Positions 11,088-22,899 of a stretch of 64,000 bases of DNA are shown here, in pieces; the first letter of the stretch is position 1, and each line of letters starts with the position of its first letter. The notes below the pieces were generated by a model. The model saw only the letters and a program-made list of their open reading frames with translations. It made no database searches and was not told the DNA's origin. The DNA comes from Ichthyophis bannanicus (Eukaryota; Chordata; Amphibia; Gymnophiona; Ichthyophiidae). The stretch covers positions 1,673,260,800-1,673,324,799 of the forward strand of contig CM066031.1 in NCBI GenBank assembly GCA_033557465.1, written 5' to 3'. A program made the position numbers and the translations under genes.

Positions 11088-12050
11088 TTAAGCTCGTGCT
11101 TCTTCCCCTCTGCTCCTCGGCCTCTCTCTAGCAAACGGGGGATCATCCGGAAAATGGTGCTGTAGGAATTCCTTCACCTCCTGAGGTTCCTCAAAATAAA
11201 TCTGTTCTCCTTTCCAGTCCACCCGCAGCTGCGCTGGGTAAAGCAGCGCCTGCGGTACTCCATGGCTAGCTAGGCGACGCTTAATATCTCTAAAGGCCCA
11301 ATACTTCTTATCCAGTTCAGCACTGTAATCTGGGAATATCCACACTTTCTTGTTCTGGTACAAAATAGGCCCAACCTTCCAGACTTGCCACAAAATCCAG
11401 TCCCGATGGCGATAATTGAGGATTTTAGCCAGTACTGGTCGTGGTCTGTCCACGGGTTGGGTCTATCCCCAGGTAGTCTGTGAGCCTGCTCCACAACTAG
11501 GCCTGTCGGGAGGGGGTGGTCCTGGAACCAGTCCTGCAGCAGCTGCTCCACATACTCCGACATACCTTGCTCTCCCTCCCCCTCTGGCAAGCTCAGAATC
11601 CGCAGGTTTGATCTCCTAGAGCAAGTCTCCAAATCATCCACCTTAGCCCACAGTTTTTTCAGCTGGTCAAACTGGTCTGAATCTCCTCTTTTTAAGATCA
11701 GCACCTTGTCTGCCACATCATAAATCCTCTGTTCCACTTGTTCAATGTGTCCCACCTGGATCTCTGCACGCACTTCCTGCAGCTCCCCCTGGATAGCAGT
11801 TAACTTGCCCGCCAGATCGCTGCTGCTTTCCTTGATCGCGGCTAAAATTAAAGCCATTTCCGGCAGTACTTGTTCTGCATGCCCGACTCCCACTGACTGC
11901 ATGGTCTCTGCCAGGCCCTTCAACATGTGCGTCTCACCTCCATGTCGGCTGCCTCGAGGTACGCACTGATTTCACCGCCCCGGCCTGACTTTTCGCCACT
12001 TTCTTGGTGTCTGCTTTTGCTGTCATGCTTCCCCTCACCAGCACTCATCT
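11088..12050 (-). pseudogene. L1-like ORF1 (RNA-binding chaperone) remnant
   Basis: Begins near ATGAGTGCTGGTGAGGGG. After a frameshift, a 218-codon stretch (11926-11270) has a heptad-rich coiled coil (EVRAEIQVGHIEQVEQRIYD), then DLETCSRRSNLRILSLPEG, LVVEQAHRLPG. A second frame (11453-11088) has RPRPVLAKILNYRHRD, followed by VDWKGEQIYFEEPQEV. This is the coiled coil, RRM and C-terminal domain order of L1 ORF1p, which packages LINE RNA. Two frameshifts disable it. Confidence 0.75.
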
Positions 12051-12139
12051 TTCGGCAGGAATTAACTCAGCACTAACCCAACGGGGCCCAGGAGATCAGC
12101 CACCACACGTCCTCCTCTTTAGCCCGACATCACCTCCAT

Positions 12140-12250
12140 CTGCATCTTATTTTTAAGGTTTTGTTTAGCTGTTTGTGTTGTTTACTTAAAGTTGCTAGGG
12201 ATACTTGTACCGATACCACTATCCTTAATAAACTGCCACTATTTTCCACA
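12140..12250 (-). repeat. Probable CR1-family 5' leader fragment
   Basis: The sequence 'ctgcatctta...tttaaggttttg...gtttagctg...ttacttaaagttgctagggatac' resembles 35370-35450, which lies just upstream of the ORF1 of the minus-strand CR1. Short and diverged; similarity judged by eye. Confidence 0.35.
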
Positions 12251-12610
12251 CTGTACCACTTTCTCACGCATGAGATTCTCCTGTCTTAGAAAAAGATGAA
12301 GTCAAATACTTGACAGGACATACTCAGGATACTTGCAATGACAGTCAGAAATTAGGAAGTAAAGCAAAAAGAGGGCTACACTTTGATGAACAATTTACAT
12401 TTATGTTATTATGAGCATGGCTAGATTTAGCACTGAAAGATATTAATTCAGACTGGAGAACATGTAGTGCCAAGAAGGGAAGCTAGAATATGTGCCTTCA
12501 AAAGGATAGTGACCTTACTGAACACACTTCAATTGCCACTACTAAGCTAATAGGAAGATCAATTTCCGCTTTTATTTTTAGTTGACGACTCATGAGTAAC
12601 TCCAAGATAC

Positions 12611-12769
12611 CTTTCACTTTCAGCAGTCTGCATGGTCTCCAGCTTGGAATGAGCGCCTCTGTTAAATCCTTTCACTTCTTGCTCCTCCAAAGACTCTAGT
12701 AACCGGATCACTTCCTTATTTACTCCTCGGCGTTTTGCCAGAACAAGTGGTGTTGCTCCTTGGTGATTG
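12611..12769 (-). CDS. ANKRD46: ANKRD46, internal coding exon
   Basis: Encodes (C)NHQGATPLVLAKRRGVNK, then EVIRLLESLEEQEVKGFN and RGAHSKLETMQTAESE, which I recognise as the part of ankyrin repeat domain protein 46 following its third ankyrin repeat. The acceptor is ATTTAG/C at 12771-12770 and the donor GAAAG/GTATCT at 12610-12609. The exon opens with one base completing the Cys codon begun in the exon at 17245 and closes two bases into the next codon, so phases agree. 159 bp. The following exon, expected to hold the C-terminal membrane helix, is not in the window. Confidence 0.93.
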
Positions 12770-13007
12770 CTAAATGTCATGTCAAAGAAAAAGAAATTGA
12801 GATAAATCAAAGACAAGACATCCCCAAAAAGGTACAGAAAAGAAAATGATCACCACGTTTACAGCATGTGATAAGATTATTACAAAATATAAAATAATCA
12901 AACCAGAATGATTTTTAGATGACAGGAATATTTGTTGCTTGCATCTTACTCTGTCCATCTCAAATAATGGTAAATTAGTTCTCATCTATATATTTAAGAA
13001 ATATGCT

Positions 13008-13165
13008 GCAGGCTGCCTGAGGGGTGGTCACTAGGTTCCCCTGCGAACCCCCCTGTCTCAGCCGGAAAGTGCAAAGATGGTCTTCAGAGTGCTCCCCGCC
13101 AGCTTGCCGACAAGCTCACTGGTATGTGGGAGTGAAGAGGGCTCTGGAGGGTGATGGACAAAATG
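13008..13165 (+). repeat. Fragment of the 5' region of the L1 family seen at 14425
   Basis: The stretch 'aacccccctgtctcagcc...gtgcaaagatggtcttcagag...gtatgtgggagtgaagag' closely matches 14717-14815 inside the full L1 insertion. Only the 5' part is present, with no coding region or poly-A attached, so it is an internal fragment of an older copy. Confidence 0.6.
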
Positions 13166-14424
13166 ATTTACTATAATGTTAGAATCCTTCAGCCAGTGAT
13201 CAATCACTCTAACATTTGGACATTTGCTTTATGTTAGCCAGTTCAAACATGCTAGTAGAAGAAGAGAGAGAGTCAAGAGTCCAGAAAAGAGAGGTGCTGA
13301 GCAGTTGTTTTGCAGAAAGAAGTAAAGAATGGGGCTGGTAGTGGAGGAAGGAGGGTTGAAGCAGTAGCAGCCTGTTTGGGGCTATTAAACCACTGGTCCC
13401 ACCCCAAGAGTTGCCCAGGTTCGTGATAACTCTTGGGGATGGCATGATAATATAGGAGATGCATGAAAGAAAAGAATCTTGCATTGCCATACCTCAACCT
13501 CAGAGTCTGTGAGAAGGGATCAATCAAAACAATTAGGTGTTTTTAAAGCAATAGATATCGTCTTCAATATGGCTGCCAATGTTTTTGACCACCAAAGATC
13601 CATGAAAAAGGAAGCAGAGGAAAAACTGGAGTTGCAAATGACTCCCTCAATCAGGGCATCTTTACAGTTGAGGCCAACTTTATAGGCATTCTTTGCAGTT
13701 CAACCCCTTAATGTCCAATATCTCCTAAAAATACCCAGTGGCCAGTGAAATGGCTTTGGACTATACAGTATATGCACACATATTTGACACACAAAATGAG
13801 CAAATAAAACAAGACCAATGAAATAGTAGGAAATAGTATAAAAACTGGGACATGCCAGGACATGATTACTGGCACCCTTATAAACAATTCAAATCAGTTT
13901 GAACAGAAAACCACATTCCCATTGTAGTAAAATTAGACACACCTGTGATCAACTGTCAGTACTCACATGATTTGAATCAACCAATGAATGATCATTCTAG
14001 TGTTTAAAATGGCCACAATCACTCCCATTTTCACAATGGTGACGACAAGAGAGCTGCCTGGAACCATCAGAAAAGCCATTATCACTAAAACATCAAACTT
14101 CAAAGGGGTACAAGGCAATCTCCAGAGACCTTGGGATTCCTGTGTTTACAATTCGCATTATTAAGAAGTTCCTGCTCATGGAACAGTCAAGAACCTATCA
14201 GGACGTGGTGAGAAGAGGAAACCTAACCCAAAAAGTCTTTGAAGGTTAATGCGAACTGTTGGAAAAACACCATGTACAATATCTAAAGAGTTTAAGGCTC
14301 ACCTAGAGCAATCTGGAATGGTGGTTTCAACCCGCACCATTCACCATGCACTAAACAAAGAAGGACTTCATGGGAAAGGCCAAGGAGGACCCCACTGCTC
14401 AGAGACATAAAAAGGCACACCTGA

Positions 14425-16030
14425 AACCTGTAAATGGGACAAGATGGCGGTAGGAAACTCCCATGGTGAGGGTGCTCTCCACTAACCTCTTGTTTGGCCT
14501 AGATTCACAGGGACTGTGAGGCGATGGGCTGGCTGAAGCATAAGCAAGCCAGCCTACCCTCGAGCTTGGCTAAGACCACCATTTTTCTAGCCAGAAGATG
14601 CTGGTTGGCATATGGCTTTTCCTCAGCTGCGACTGGAGAGGCGTCTTCAGTGGGACCGACGGATGTGATTCCTGTGGCTCTAGGCGCATCCGGGGTAGGG
14701 CTTTCCCCCGAGCAGTGAACCCCCCTGCCTCAGCCAGGAAGTGCAGAGATGGTCTTCAGAGTGCTCCCCACCAGCTTGCTGGCGAGCTCGCTGGTATGTG
14801 GGAGTGAAGAGGATTCTGGAACGGTGGTATCCTCCCTTCCTTTTTTGTGCCACTGCTGTGTTTGGCGCTGGAGGTTCAGTGGGGTTGGCACCCCTTTGTG
14901 GGAAACACTCAGCAATAAGCAGTGGAAGTGGCCTGACACCATTTTCAGGGGGTTTGATTAAACCTGATACGATAACATTGGAAGCGCTATGGGACATCAT
15001 GGCAACTCTGAATACCTCTCTGACTGTTGCGGAGACAGTGAGTATTGAATTTTTATCTTTGAAAAACGTTTTATCTGAGGCTACTCTGAACCAGGAGGAA
15101 CAAGCTAGTTGGTTAGCTACTGAGGAAGCAAAGCTGGGTCAGCCGAGGGCTGTGTATTGCTAATGTAAAGGATAAGTATTTTGCTCACTAGGGCGACAGA
15201 GTACTTGGAGAATCAAGTCCGTAGAAATGAACTTTCCTAAGTTTCCCATTGTGTCTGCTTCTGAGATGGTGCACAAGTATTTCCAGGAGGTACTTAAACT
15301 CCCTGGGAATAATTTGCCCCCCATCATTAGAGTTCAGTACTTGTCCTTGGGCACCGGGCCTCGCAGTTCTGCTTCGAGGAGCCCACCTTCAGGGTCCCGG
15401 GATCTGACTGCATTCCTGGAGGAATCCCTCGAAGTGGTCACTGAGCGAACCACCTTGCTTGTGACCCTGGCCTTGGAACCGGATAAGTCCATAGTTCTTT
15501 GTTCTTATTTCAGGAATTTTAATATATCTTTTCTAGGTTCTAAAGTGTATTTTTCCTGACCTATCATGTTTTACTCAGCTGAGGAGAAAGGAAATTTTTT
15601 GGTCTTCAACCTAGGGTCCTTTCCCTTGGTGGGACCTTTGCTTTGAGGTTTCCTTCTTATTGTATAATTACTTATAAAAGACAAGGTGTTTTTCCTTTTG
15701 AACCTGGACAATTGTTGAATTCCTGATGGCGAGGAAGGAGATTGTGGTTAACACTGCATCTAATATGGCTGATGCGTAAGTTCTCACCCTGCTATATGAT
15801 CTGTCTTCTTAGGGAAAAGTAATTATTTACCTTGCTTTTTATTACTTGGTGCCCCTCTATATTTCCTATATTGTGGTCTAAATTGATTGCGATGATTATA
15901 TTGTATGGGGTTTTGTTAGCTTTTTTTTCTTTTTGGACACTGAAGTGCATTCATTTTTCTGACATTCTTGTTTGTTCTGGAATGTGTTATATAAAATTAA
16001 TAAAAAAAACTTTAGTGGTAAAAAAAAAAA
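14425..16030 (+). mobile_element. L1-like LINE, internally deleted, inserted in Tc1
   Basis: Starts near GGGACAAGATGGCGG and ends in an A-rich tail at 16030. It is flanked by imperfect duplicates gcacacctga (14415-14424) and gcatacctga (16031-16040), which fits target-primed insertion. ORF1 pieces occur at 14990-15160 and 15227-15560 (FPKFPIVSASEMVHKYFQEVL, TTLLVTLALEPDKSIVLCSYF, as in L1 ORF1p). ORF2 is absent, so the element jumps from ORF1 to the 3' end. Confidence 0.75.
14437..14450 (+). promoter_or_regulatory. YY1-like site at the start of the L1
   Basis: GACAAGATGGCGG matches the AAGATGGCGG YY1-binding core known from the first bases of mammalian L1 5' UTRs, where it positions transcription start. 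Here it lies about 15 bp from the inferred 5' end of the insertion. Functional role is inference. Confidence 0.45.
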
Positions 16031-16040
16031 GCATACCTGA

Positions 16041-16600
<560 letters not shown>

Positions 16601-16604
16601 CCAA

Positions 16605-16690
16605 CCAAATATTTATTTTATTTATTTATTTTATTTAGCATATATTTGTATACCGCTACTTCCAGCGATCAGGAGCGGTTTGATTATGTA
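16605..16690 (-). repeat. LINE/SINE 3' tail (reverse orientation)
   Basis: 'ttattttatttatttattttattta...gtataccgct...gagcggttt' is the reverse complement of the aaaccgct...gcggtata...taaataaataaa tail family seen across the window. Confidence 0.55.
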
Positions 16691-16694
16691 ACGG

Positions 16695-16857
16695 AGATTG
16701 TCAGATCAAAGACAAATTTCAAAAATTACAGCGTGATTTGCAGGATTATATGACAAGGTTGTCAGATCAAAGGCAAAACATTTTCACAATATGTACAACA
16801 TGATTCACGGGATATGCACATATTAGTGATTCACGGGATATGCACATATTAGTGAAG
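16695..16857. repeat. Short tandem repeats, about 65-bp and 28-bp units
   Basis: 'gtcagatcaaagacaaa' recurs as 'gtcagatcaaaggcaaa' about 65 bp on, and 'tgattcacgggatatgcaca' is duplicated exactly in tandem at 16801-16853. Probably a small minisatellite at the end of a repeat. Confidence 0.6.
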
Positions 16858-17244
16858 GATGGTATTAATCTTATCCAGGTCTCATTTTTTCTCTCAAAAA
16901 TTACTACATTTAAGTTGCACAGACATCCGTTTTTTGTTGTATATCTTTGAATATACTAAAAATATTGATGACGACATACAGTTGGAATATTTTAAATTAT
17001 TTCTCAAGATATTGTACACAACATACTTAAAATGCAAGAGTGCCAATAATGTTGACCACAACTGTAAATCTGGGTCTCTATGTACATATCTCCTCCCAAT
17101 GAAGTCTGAGATAGGGTTTTCCATGTGATAGGTCAGCACATGTCAGACAGGTGAGGTAGCAGTAAGCAGACAAGGAGGAGGAGAGCATATAAAGATGAAG
17201 AATGGAGAAACCTCAAAAAATTAAGGGCGGAACAAATCACTTAC

Positions 17245-17578
17245 CAAATATCAATTTTAAGCCCATTGGAAACCAGGAACTGTATCGTATCCACATGGCC
17301 ACACAGATGAAGGGCCGTGTTACCCTGATAATCTGTGGCAAGCAGATCACCACCAAACTTGTGCAGCAACTGACAGATGTCTACATTTCCTCTAGCTGCA
17401 GCCAGGTGAAGGCCAGTACGGCCACGGTTGTCACGAATGTTTGGGTCAAAGCCACTCTCGAGTAGTCGCTTGGAGTAATTAAAATCCCCATCAATGCATG
17501 CCTGCAGCAGTGGGACATTTGTCTGAGAAGAATCATTCACGAAAACATATGACATGGTGATGTGTCTATTCTGTGCAC
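17245..17578 (-). CDS. ANKRD46: ANKRD46, exon with the start codon and three ankyrin repeats
   Basis: The acceptor TTTGCAG/G at 17580-17579 is followed by 23 bp of leader and ATG at 17555-17553. The coding part (17245-17555) gives MSYVFVNDSSQTNVPLLQAC, then repeated ankyrin hallmarks GRTGLHLAAARGNVDICQLL and GNTALHLCGHVDTIQFLVSN, ending KIDI plus two bases of the next codon. The donor is TTTG/GTAAGT. I recognise this as ANKRD46, a small ankyrin-repeat protein with a C-terminal membrane anchor (family knowledge); its molecular role is poorly known. The frame is fully open. A Gly at residue 68 (FGGD) is a small difference from the human form as I recall it. Confidence 0.96.
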
Positions 17579-18064
17579 CTGCAAATAAGCATTGGAGGTA
17601 TGAACACTGAACATCAGTAGTATCTTAGCCCACTTTGTTTTAAAGATATACAATATATAAAACTACCAGGATGCTCACTTCAATGGGACCATTCAACAAT
17701 GCACACATATATATTGAAAGCTCATAATTCAAAATCACATGCATTTTAATGCTACCTCCACTAACCCCAGGGATAGGTAAGCAATAAATGTTCCTTTGTT
17801 AAATGCTCTCAAAATAATCAAGCTATACAACTCTTGTGGTTCTGTTTAGCTACAAAACAGATTTATCAAGATCTATCATTTATTATGCTTCTGTTGTGTC
17901 AGTATTTCTTTTCATAGATGGTCAGTCATTGGATAATAGTCATCACTATTTCCCTGTCTGGAGTAAAACCTCACTGACAGGTAAGTGGGGAGGTGTACAA
18001 TGAAATATGGTACTTATGTTATTGGAGAAAGCAAAGTTTAAAAGTAAGAAACAGGCAGTCTCCA
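17579..18064. other. Unique intronic sequence upstream of the ANKRD46 start exon
   Basis: Includes the pyrimidine tract and acceptor for the start exon. No repeat family or other gene recognised. Confidence 0.5.
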
Positions 18065-19655
18065 TAGCCAGCAGAGTTAATCAGGTAGACAAGTGGGTGA
18101 TGTGAGATGGCAACTGTGTACCCGATTAAGCCTGCTGTCTATGCAGAATACCTGTAACAGGTAAGCAACTTCTCCTCCCTCCCCCCAATAGATAAGCAGG
18201 ATTGAAGCAGCACACAAGAGGATGACGCCCAAGCTTAGGGATAACCAACCCACTGTAATGGATGGAGAGTTGAATAGTTCATAACAGGTTGTTTTGTATG
18301 CTTGTACAAAATGCATTGACTGAAGACTGGTCCAAGCAGTAGTGTGATGTGAAAGTTTTGAGAGGACCAGTTAGTTGTTTTCCAGATACTTTCTAGTGCA
18401 GTGCAAGAGCAGTAGCACCAGTAGTTCTGATCCGATGAGGATTTCCTTTGTTGGCAAGAGGAATACCACCTTTAGCATAACACTGAATACATGAGGCTAG
18501 CCAAATAGATAGTATATACTTTGCCACTAGAATACCAACTCTGTTGGAGTCAAAGATGACAAAAATCAATGCAGCTTGTGCCCAAAGGTCTATGCAGTTT
18601 TTCCATCTCATTTACAGTTCAGTTTGCATGTTTTTCTATTAAGCTTAGGATAGAAGACAGGCATTAGTATAGCTTCATTAATATGAAAGAGTTATTTTTG
18701 ATAGGAATTTAGAATAGGATTGCAAGGCTGCCTTATGAAGATGAAACTGGGTACAAAGCTCATACATGACAGACTTGAAGCTCACTGATATTTCTGGCCA
18801 AGGTGACTGCTCCTAGAAAAAGGACTTCCCATGTTAAATGCTTAAGACGCCATCAGCTCAAATAGTGGTTTCATAAGAGAAGATAGCATGATGTTCAGGT
18901 CCCATGAGACTGATGGCTTCTGGACTGGAGGTTTTAACATGAAGAAACCCTTTCAAATCTGGGGACAAGCAGACACTGGGAAGTTAGAATGCAATCCATC
19001 AGAGCGTGACAAACAGTTGATAAGGCGGCACAAGTGTTGGAATAACATTGAGGAGGATCTTGGTTTTGTATGGAACACCAGATAGAAAAGATTTTCCACT
19101 TTAATATATAAGACTTGAACTGGAGGTGGCAGTCCCAAAGAAAAAACTAGATACAACTCAATTACCATACCATTAGGAGCTAGAGATTTGATGATGAAAT
19201 AAGAGAGTGCTTCACTTTTGCATTAAAGGTTGGAAACATTTGGAGCCTGAATGGAGGCAGAAGGTGACATTTTGCTTACCAGAAAATGTCCTTTCCTTGA
19301 ATCCTGGCTAGACCAGTCCAGACAAGTGGGTTGGGTTCCCCTACCAGCAGATTGGTCGAGTTAAAACCAATGAAAAGCCCAGGATTCAATTACATCACTC
19401 CTGTGCCTCTATCTGCCTGAGCCACCAGAGGCCCCTTCAGTACTCATCCCAAAGCATATGGGAGATACAGAACAAGCCTCACACAACCTCAATGTGGGCA
19501 ACAATGAGTAAACAACAGTAGAGAACTTTGTGCAAGAAGGTAGAAACAGAAAGTTGTCAGAAGATGAGCCTGCAGAGCCAAGTACAAAGTCAAGGGTACT
19601 GCAGCAGAAGAACAGAGCAAATACAGTTTCAGGGGCGGGCCCTGGCCTGGCCTAA

Positions 19656-19740
19656 CAGGACTCAAGGAAAGGACCTTATCTGGTAAGTAAAATGTCACTT
19701 TCCATATAGTCCTGCAAGACCAGTCCAGACAAGTGGAATG
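19656..19740. repeat. Internal complementary region of DIRS-2
   Basis: 'ggactcaaggaaaggacctt...ctggtaagtaaaatgtc' is the reverse complement of 19266-19305. 'actttccatatagtcctgcaagaccagtccagac' is the reverse complement of the right terminus at about 25283-25316. This junction of two end copies is the template thought to allow circular DIRS intermediates to be completed. Confidence 0.75.
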
Positions 19741-19839
19741 TACCAAAGTAACACCACCACTGGGCAGAAAGACAACAGCTTGCAAAACGTTTGAGCCAAA
19801 GGCCATGTCTGCCTGTGTGTGGAATCCAAGCGGTAATGC

Positions 19840-20715
19840 TTGACAAAAGTGGAAAGTGATGCCCATTTTGCTGCCAGACAAATGTCTGCAGGGACTACCG
19901 AGCTCTGCTCCACCTACGAGGATGTTTGTGCTAGGGTAGAATGGGCACGCAAACTCTCTGGAACTGGCCGGTTCCATAATAGATACGCTGAGGCAATGGC
20001 CTCCTTAATCCAGTGCCCCAAAGTCGACCTGGCCACTGCTTCACTCTTGCACAGGCCAGCAAACAGCACAAAAAGATGGTATGACTTACGAAAGGAATGC
20101 GTAACCTCCAAGTACCAGAGAAGAACCCTCCAGACATCTACAAGGCAAAGATCCTTATCCTTCCACCGACACTGCTCCTTAGAGAAGGAGAGCAGGCAAA
20201 CCACCTTGGTTCATGTAAAAGGGAGACAGCACTTTAAATCAAGAAGAAAGTCACAGGCCAAACAGAAATGGCCTCCATTGAAAAAGACAGATAAGGATCC
20301 TGGTAAGACAGAGCCTGCAGCTTCAAAATCCGCCTTGCAGGAAATGGCAACCAAGACGACAGTCATGAGCATCAAATTCTTCAAGGAAGCGCACTTCAAC
20401 GGCTCAAAGGGGGCCGCCATCAGGGCCTGAGCACCAGACACAAATCCCAGGAAGGAATCACAAATCGAAGGGGAGGGCACAGTTGTTAAACCCCCTGTAG
20501 AAGGCGTAAGACATCCGGGTACAAGGCCAAAGACTTGCCTGCCACCTGGCCATGGAAACAGGCCAAAGCTGCCACCTGAACCTTCAAGGAGTTAAGGGAA
20601 GGGCTCTTCTCTAGGCCATCCTGCATAAAGGCCAACAGGAAGGACACCTTGGCCGCCTCAGGAGCCAAATGTTGCACTCCGCCCCAGTGCTCAAAGAGGC
20701 ACCATATCCACACAT
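19840..20715 (-). pseudogene. DIRS-2 tyrosine recombinase, frameshifted
   Basis: Fragments read SLKVQVAALACFHGQVAGKSLALYPDVLRLLQGV (N-terminal SAM-like domain end), then RKSYHLFVLFAGLCK and HWIKEAIASAYLLWNRPVPESLRAHSTLAQTSS. The HxxR catalytic motif appears as HSTL, so the second catalytic arginine is lost here, whereas the copy at 46523 has HSTR. The enzyme would join a circular DNA copy to the target. Several frame breaks. Confidence 0.7.
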
Positions 20716-21359
20716 ATGCTAGGTTGGTAGACCTTCTCCAGGCTCAGAGTAGAGTAGAGTAGAAATTACTGCCGGAGAGTAGCCCTTATGCGCTAGCAGC
20801 CTCCTTTCAAAAGCCATGCCATAAGCGATAAGGGAGCTGGGTCCTCCAGGACAAGCGGTCCCTGCGGCAATAGCCCCTGTGATGGAGGCAACCGAAGAGG
20901 AGACACCTGAAGGAGCCGCATCAGGTCTCTGAACCATGTTCTTCATGGCCAATCTCGTGCTACCAGAATAATCCTGGCTGGGTGGCACTCTATACGCTGA
21001 ATCACACGCATAACCAGAGGAAACACATACAGCAGCCACTGACTGGGCCAAGGCATCGACGCCTTGGACCCCATTTCTGTGTGAGGACTGAAGCAGCGGC
21101 AAATTTTGGCATTGGAGCAGGTTGCCATCAGATCCATTTTGGGGCAACCCCAGTGGCGCAGAATCAACTGAAACGCCTCCTGACTCAATTTCCATTTGCC
21201 GGGACTCGGAAAGTACTGGCTGAGGAAGTCCGCTTCCATATTATTCACCCAAGCAATGTGTTGGGCCAACAAGGCTAGGAGGTTCTTCTCTGCCCAGATA
21301 AAACAGATCCATCTCCAGAATCACTCCGGTGCTCCTTGTGCCGCCTTGCCGATTGACAT

Positions 21360-22880
21360 AAGTCACTGCTGTGACATTGTCTGAAAACACTCAAACCACC
21401 CAGTCCTCAACCAGGGCCCGGAAACGCAGAAGAGCCAACCTGATGGCCCTCGCCTCAAGGGGGCTGATATACCATACTGTGTCTCTGTGGTTCCAATGGC
21501 CCTGGGCCATAGTGTCTCAGCAATGGGCTCCTCAGGCCGAGAGACTAGCATCTGTTGTTAGCAGTATCCAGAAGAAATTGTCCAGCGCTACGCCCTTCTT
21601 CAGACGGCAGAGTTGTGCCAATACTGCAGGCTGGCCTTCACCCTCAACATGGTGGAAGCCTGCGCTCAAACTCCTGAGAATTTGGGGACCATCGAATCCA
21701 TAAGGACCGCTGGAGCGGCCGCATGTGAGCGTACGTTCACGAAACCATCTCTATAGCTGCCGCCATCAATCTGAGAAGCTGAAGATAATCCCAGATTCTG
21801 GGGGCCTGCTGCATACAGAAATTGCCAGGCAATCTAACAGTCTTCTGACTGTTTCCTCTGGCAGGGAAACTCTGCCCACTTGAATGTCAAAACATGCTCC
21901 CAGAATCTCCAAGACTGGGAAGGCAAAAGCTGGCTCTTTTTTAGATTATGCATCCAGCCGAGGCTTTCCAAAAAGGACACCACTCGGGATGTCACCCAAG
22001 ATGCTTCTGACAGGGAACGGGCTCAGATGAACCAGTCATCCAGATAGAGATGGACACAGATCCCTTGGCACTGCAGCAGCCACCACCACTATGACCTTGG
22101 AGAAAGTTTTTGGGGTGGTGGAAAGCTTGAAAGGAAGGGCAGCAAAGTGATAGTGAGAGCCAAGCACGGCAAAACACAGATACTTCTGCTGATCCGCCCA
22201 GATCAGGGTTATGAAAATATGCTTTGGCCAGATCCTGAGAAGCCAAGAATTCCCCTTGGTGCACTGCTTGAATCATGGAGCGCAAGGTTTCTATCAGAAA
22301 GCACAGGATGCACAAGTGCTTGTTGACCCCCCTTGAAGTCCAGAATGGGCCGGAAGGACCCGCCCTTCTTTGGCACAACGAAGCAGATGGGAGTATCTAC
22401 CCTTGCCCCACTCACCTGGGAGAACGAGCATCACTGCCCTTAGGTGAAGCAACTTGTCCAAAGTGGTCCGCACTGCAGCACCTTTGATCACAGATCCAAA
22501 AGGGGAAATGATGAGGGCATCGGGAAATCAGCATTTCGCATTCCAGGACATAGCTGAACTGAATGGTGTCTAGCACCCAGTGATCCTTGGTAACCCGGGC
22601 CCATTCCTGAAAGAGGCGGCGAAGCCTGCCTCCCACTGGAGGCACCAGGGAATGGGCACCCAAACCTTCATTGCATAGCTCAGGAGGATCTCCCTCTGGG
22701 AGGGGACAGAGTCTCTGGGGGCCACATGCTCCACGAAACGACTGAGAACGAGCTTGAGGCCTTGAAACAGAGGGGAAGAAAGGTTTTCAAGCTCGGCAAT
22801 GACAATAGTCCCACGACCCCGGGAATCTGGCCAGCGCGGCCTCAGTGGGTGGACAGAGTGACGAGAAAGGGGCACCAGCC
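21360..22880 (-). pseudogene. DIRS-2 reverse transcriptase and RNase H, frameshifted
   Basis: RT start-type sequence GGRLRRLFQEWARVTKDHWVLDTI occurs near 22600. Then comes VNKHLCILCFLIETLRSMIQAVHQGEFLASQDLAKAYFHN, and the YLDD catalytic block is readable near 22045 as HLYLDDWFI in another frame. The RNase H region lies below about 21560. Lesions every few hundred bases. Confidence 0.65.
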
Positions 22881-22899
22881 CGCTTCACATGCCCCCTGG

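Larger units (their letters stand above)
8346..12130 (-). mobile_element. L1/Tx1-like non-LTR retrotransposon lacking its 3' part
   Basis: Reading the minus strand: ORF1 starting near 12047, then an AP-type endonuclease (10475-9734), linker, and reverse transcriptase to 8346. The element stops abruptly just after the RT core (KLNVSKS), so the ORF2 C-terminus, 3' UTR and poly-A are absent. LINEs normally lose 5' rather than 3' sequence, so a deletion or rearrangement probably created the junction with the DIRS at 8345. Scattered frameshifts throughout. Confidence 0.75.

Noticed and set aside
18065..18330. Possible LTR of an endogenous retrovirus
   Set aside because: No TG...CA ends, primer-binding site or gag-pro-pol-env; the CCTGTAACAGGTAAG motif ties it to DIRS ends instead.
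19840..20430. 196-codon plus-strand open frame
   Set aside because: Antisense to the DIRS-2 tyrosine recombinase, which has recognisable catalytic motifs on the minus strand; the plus frame matches nothing.
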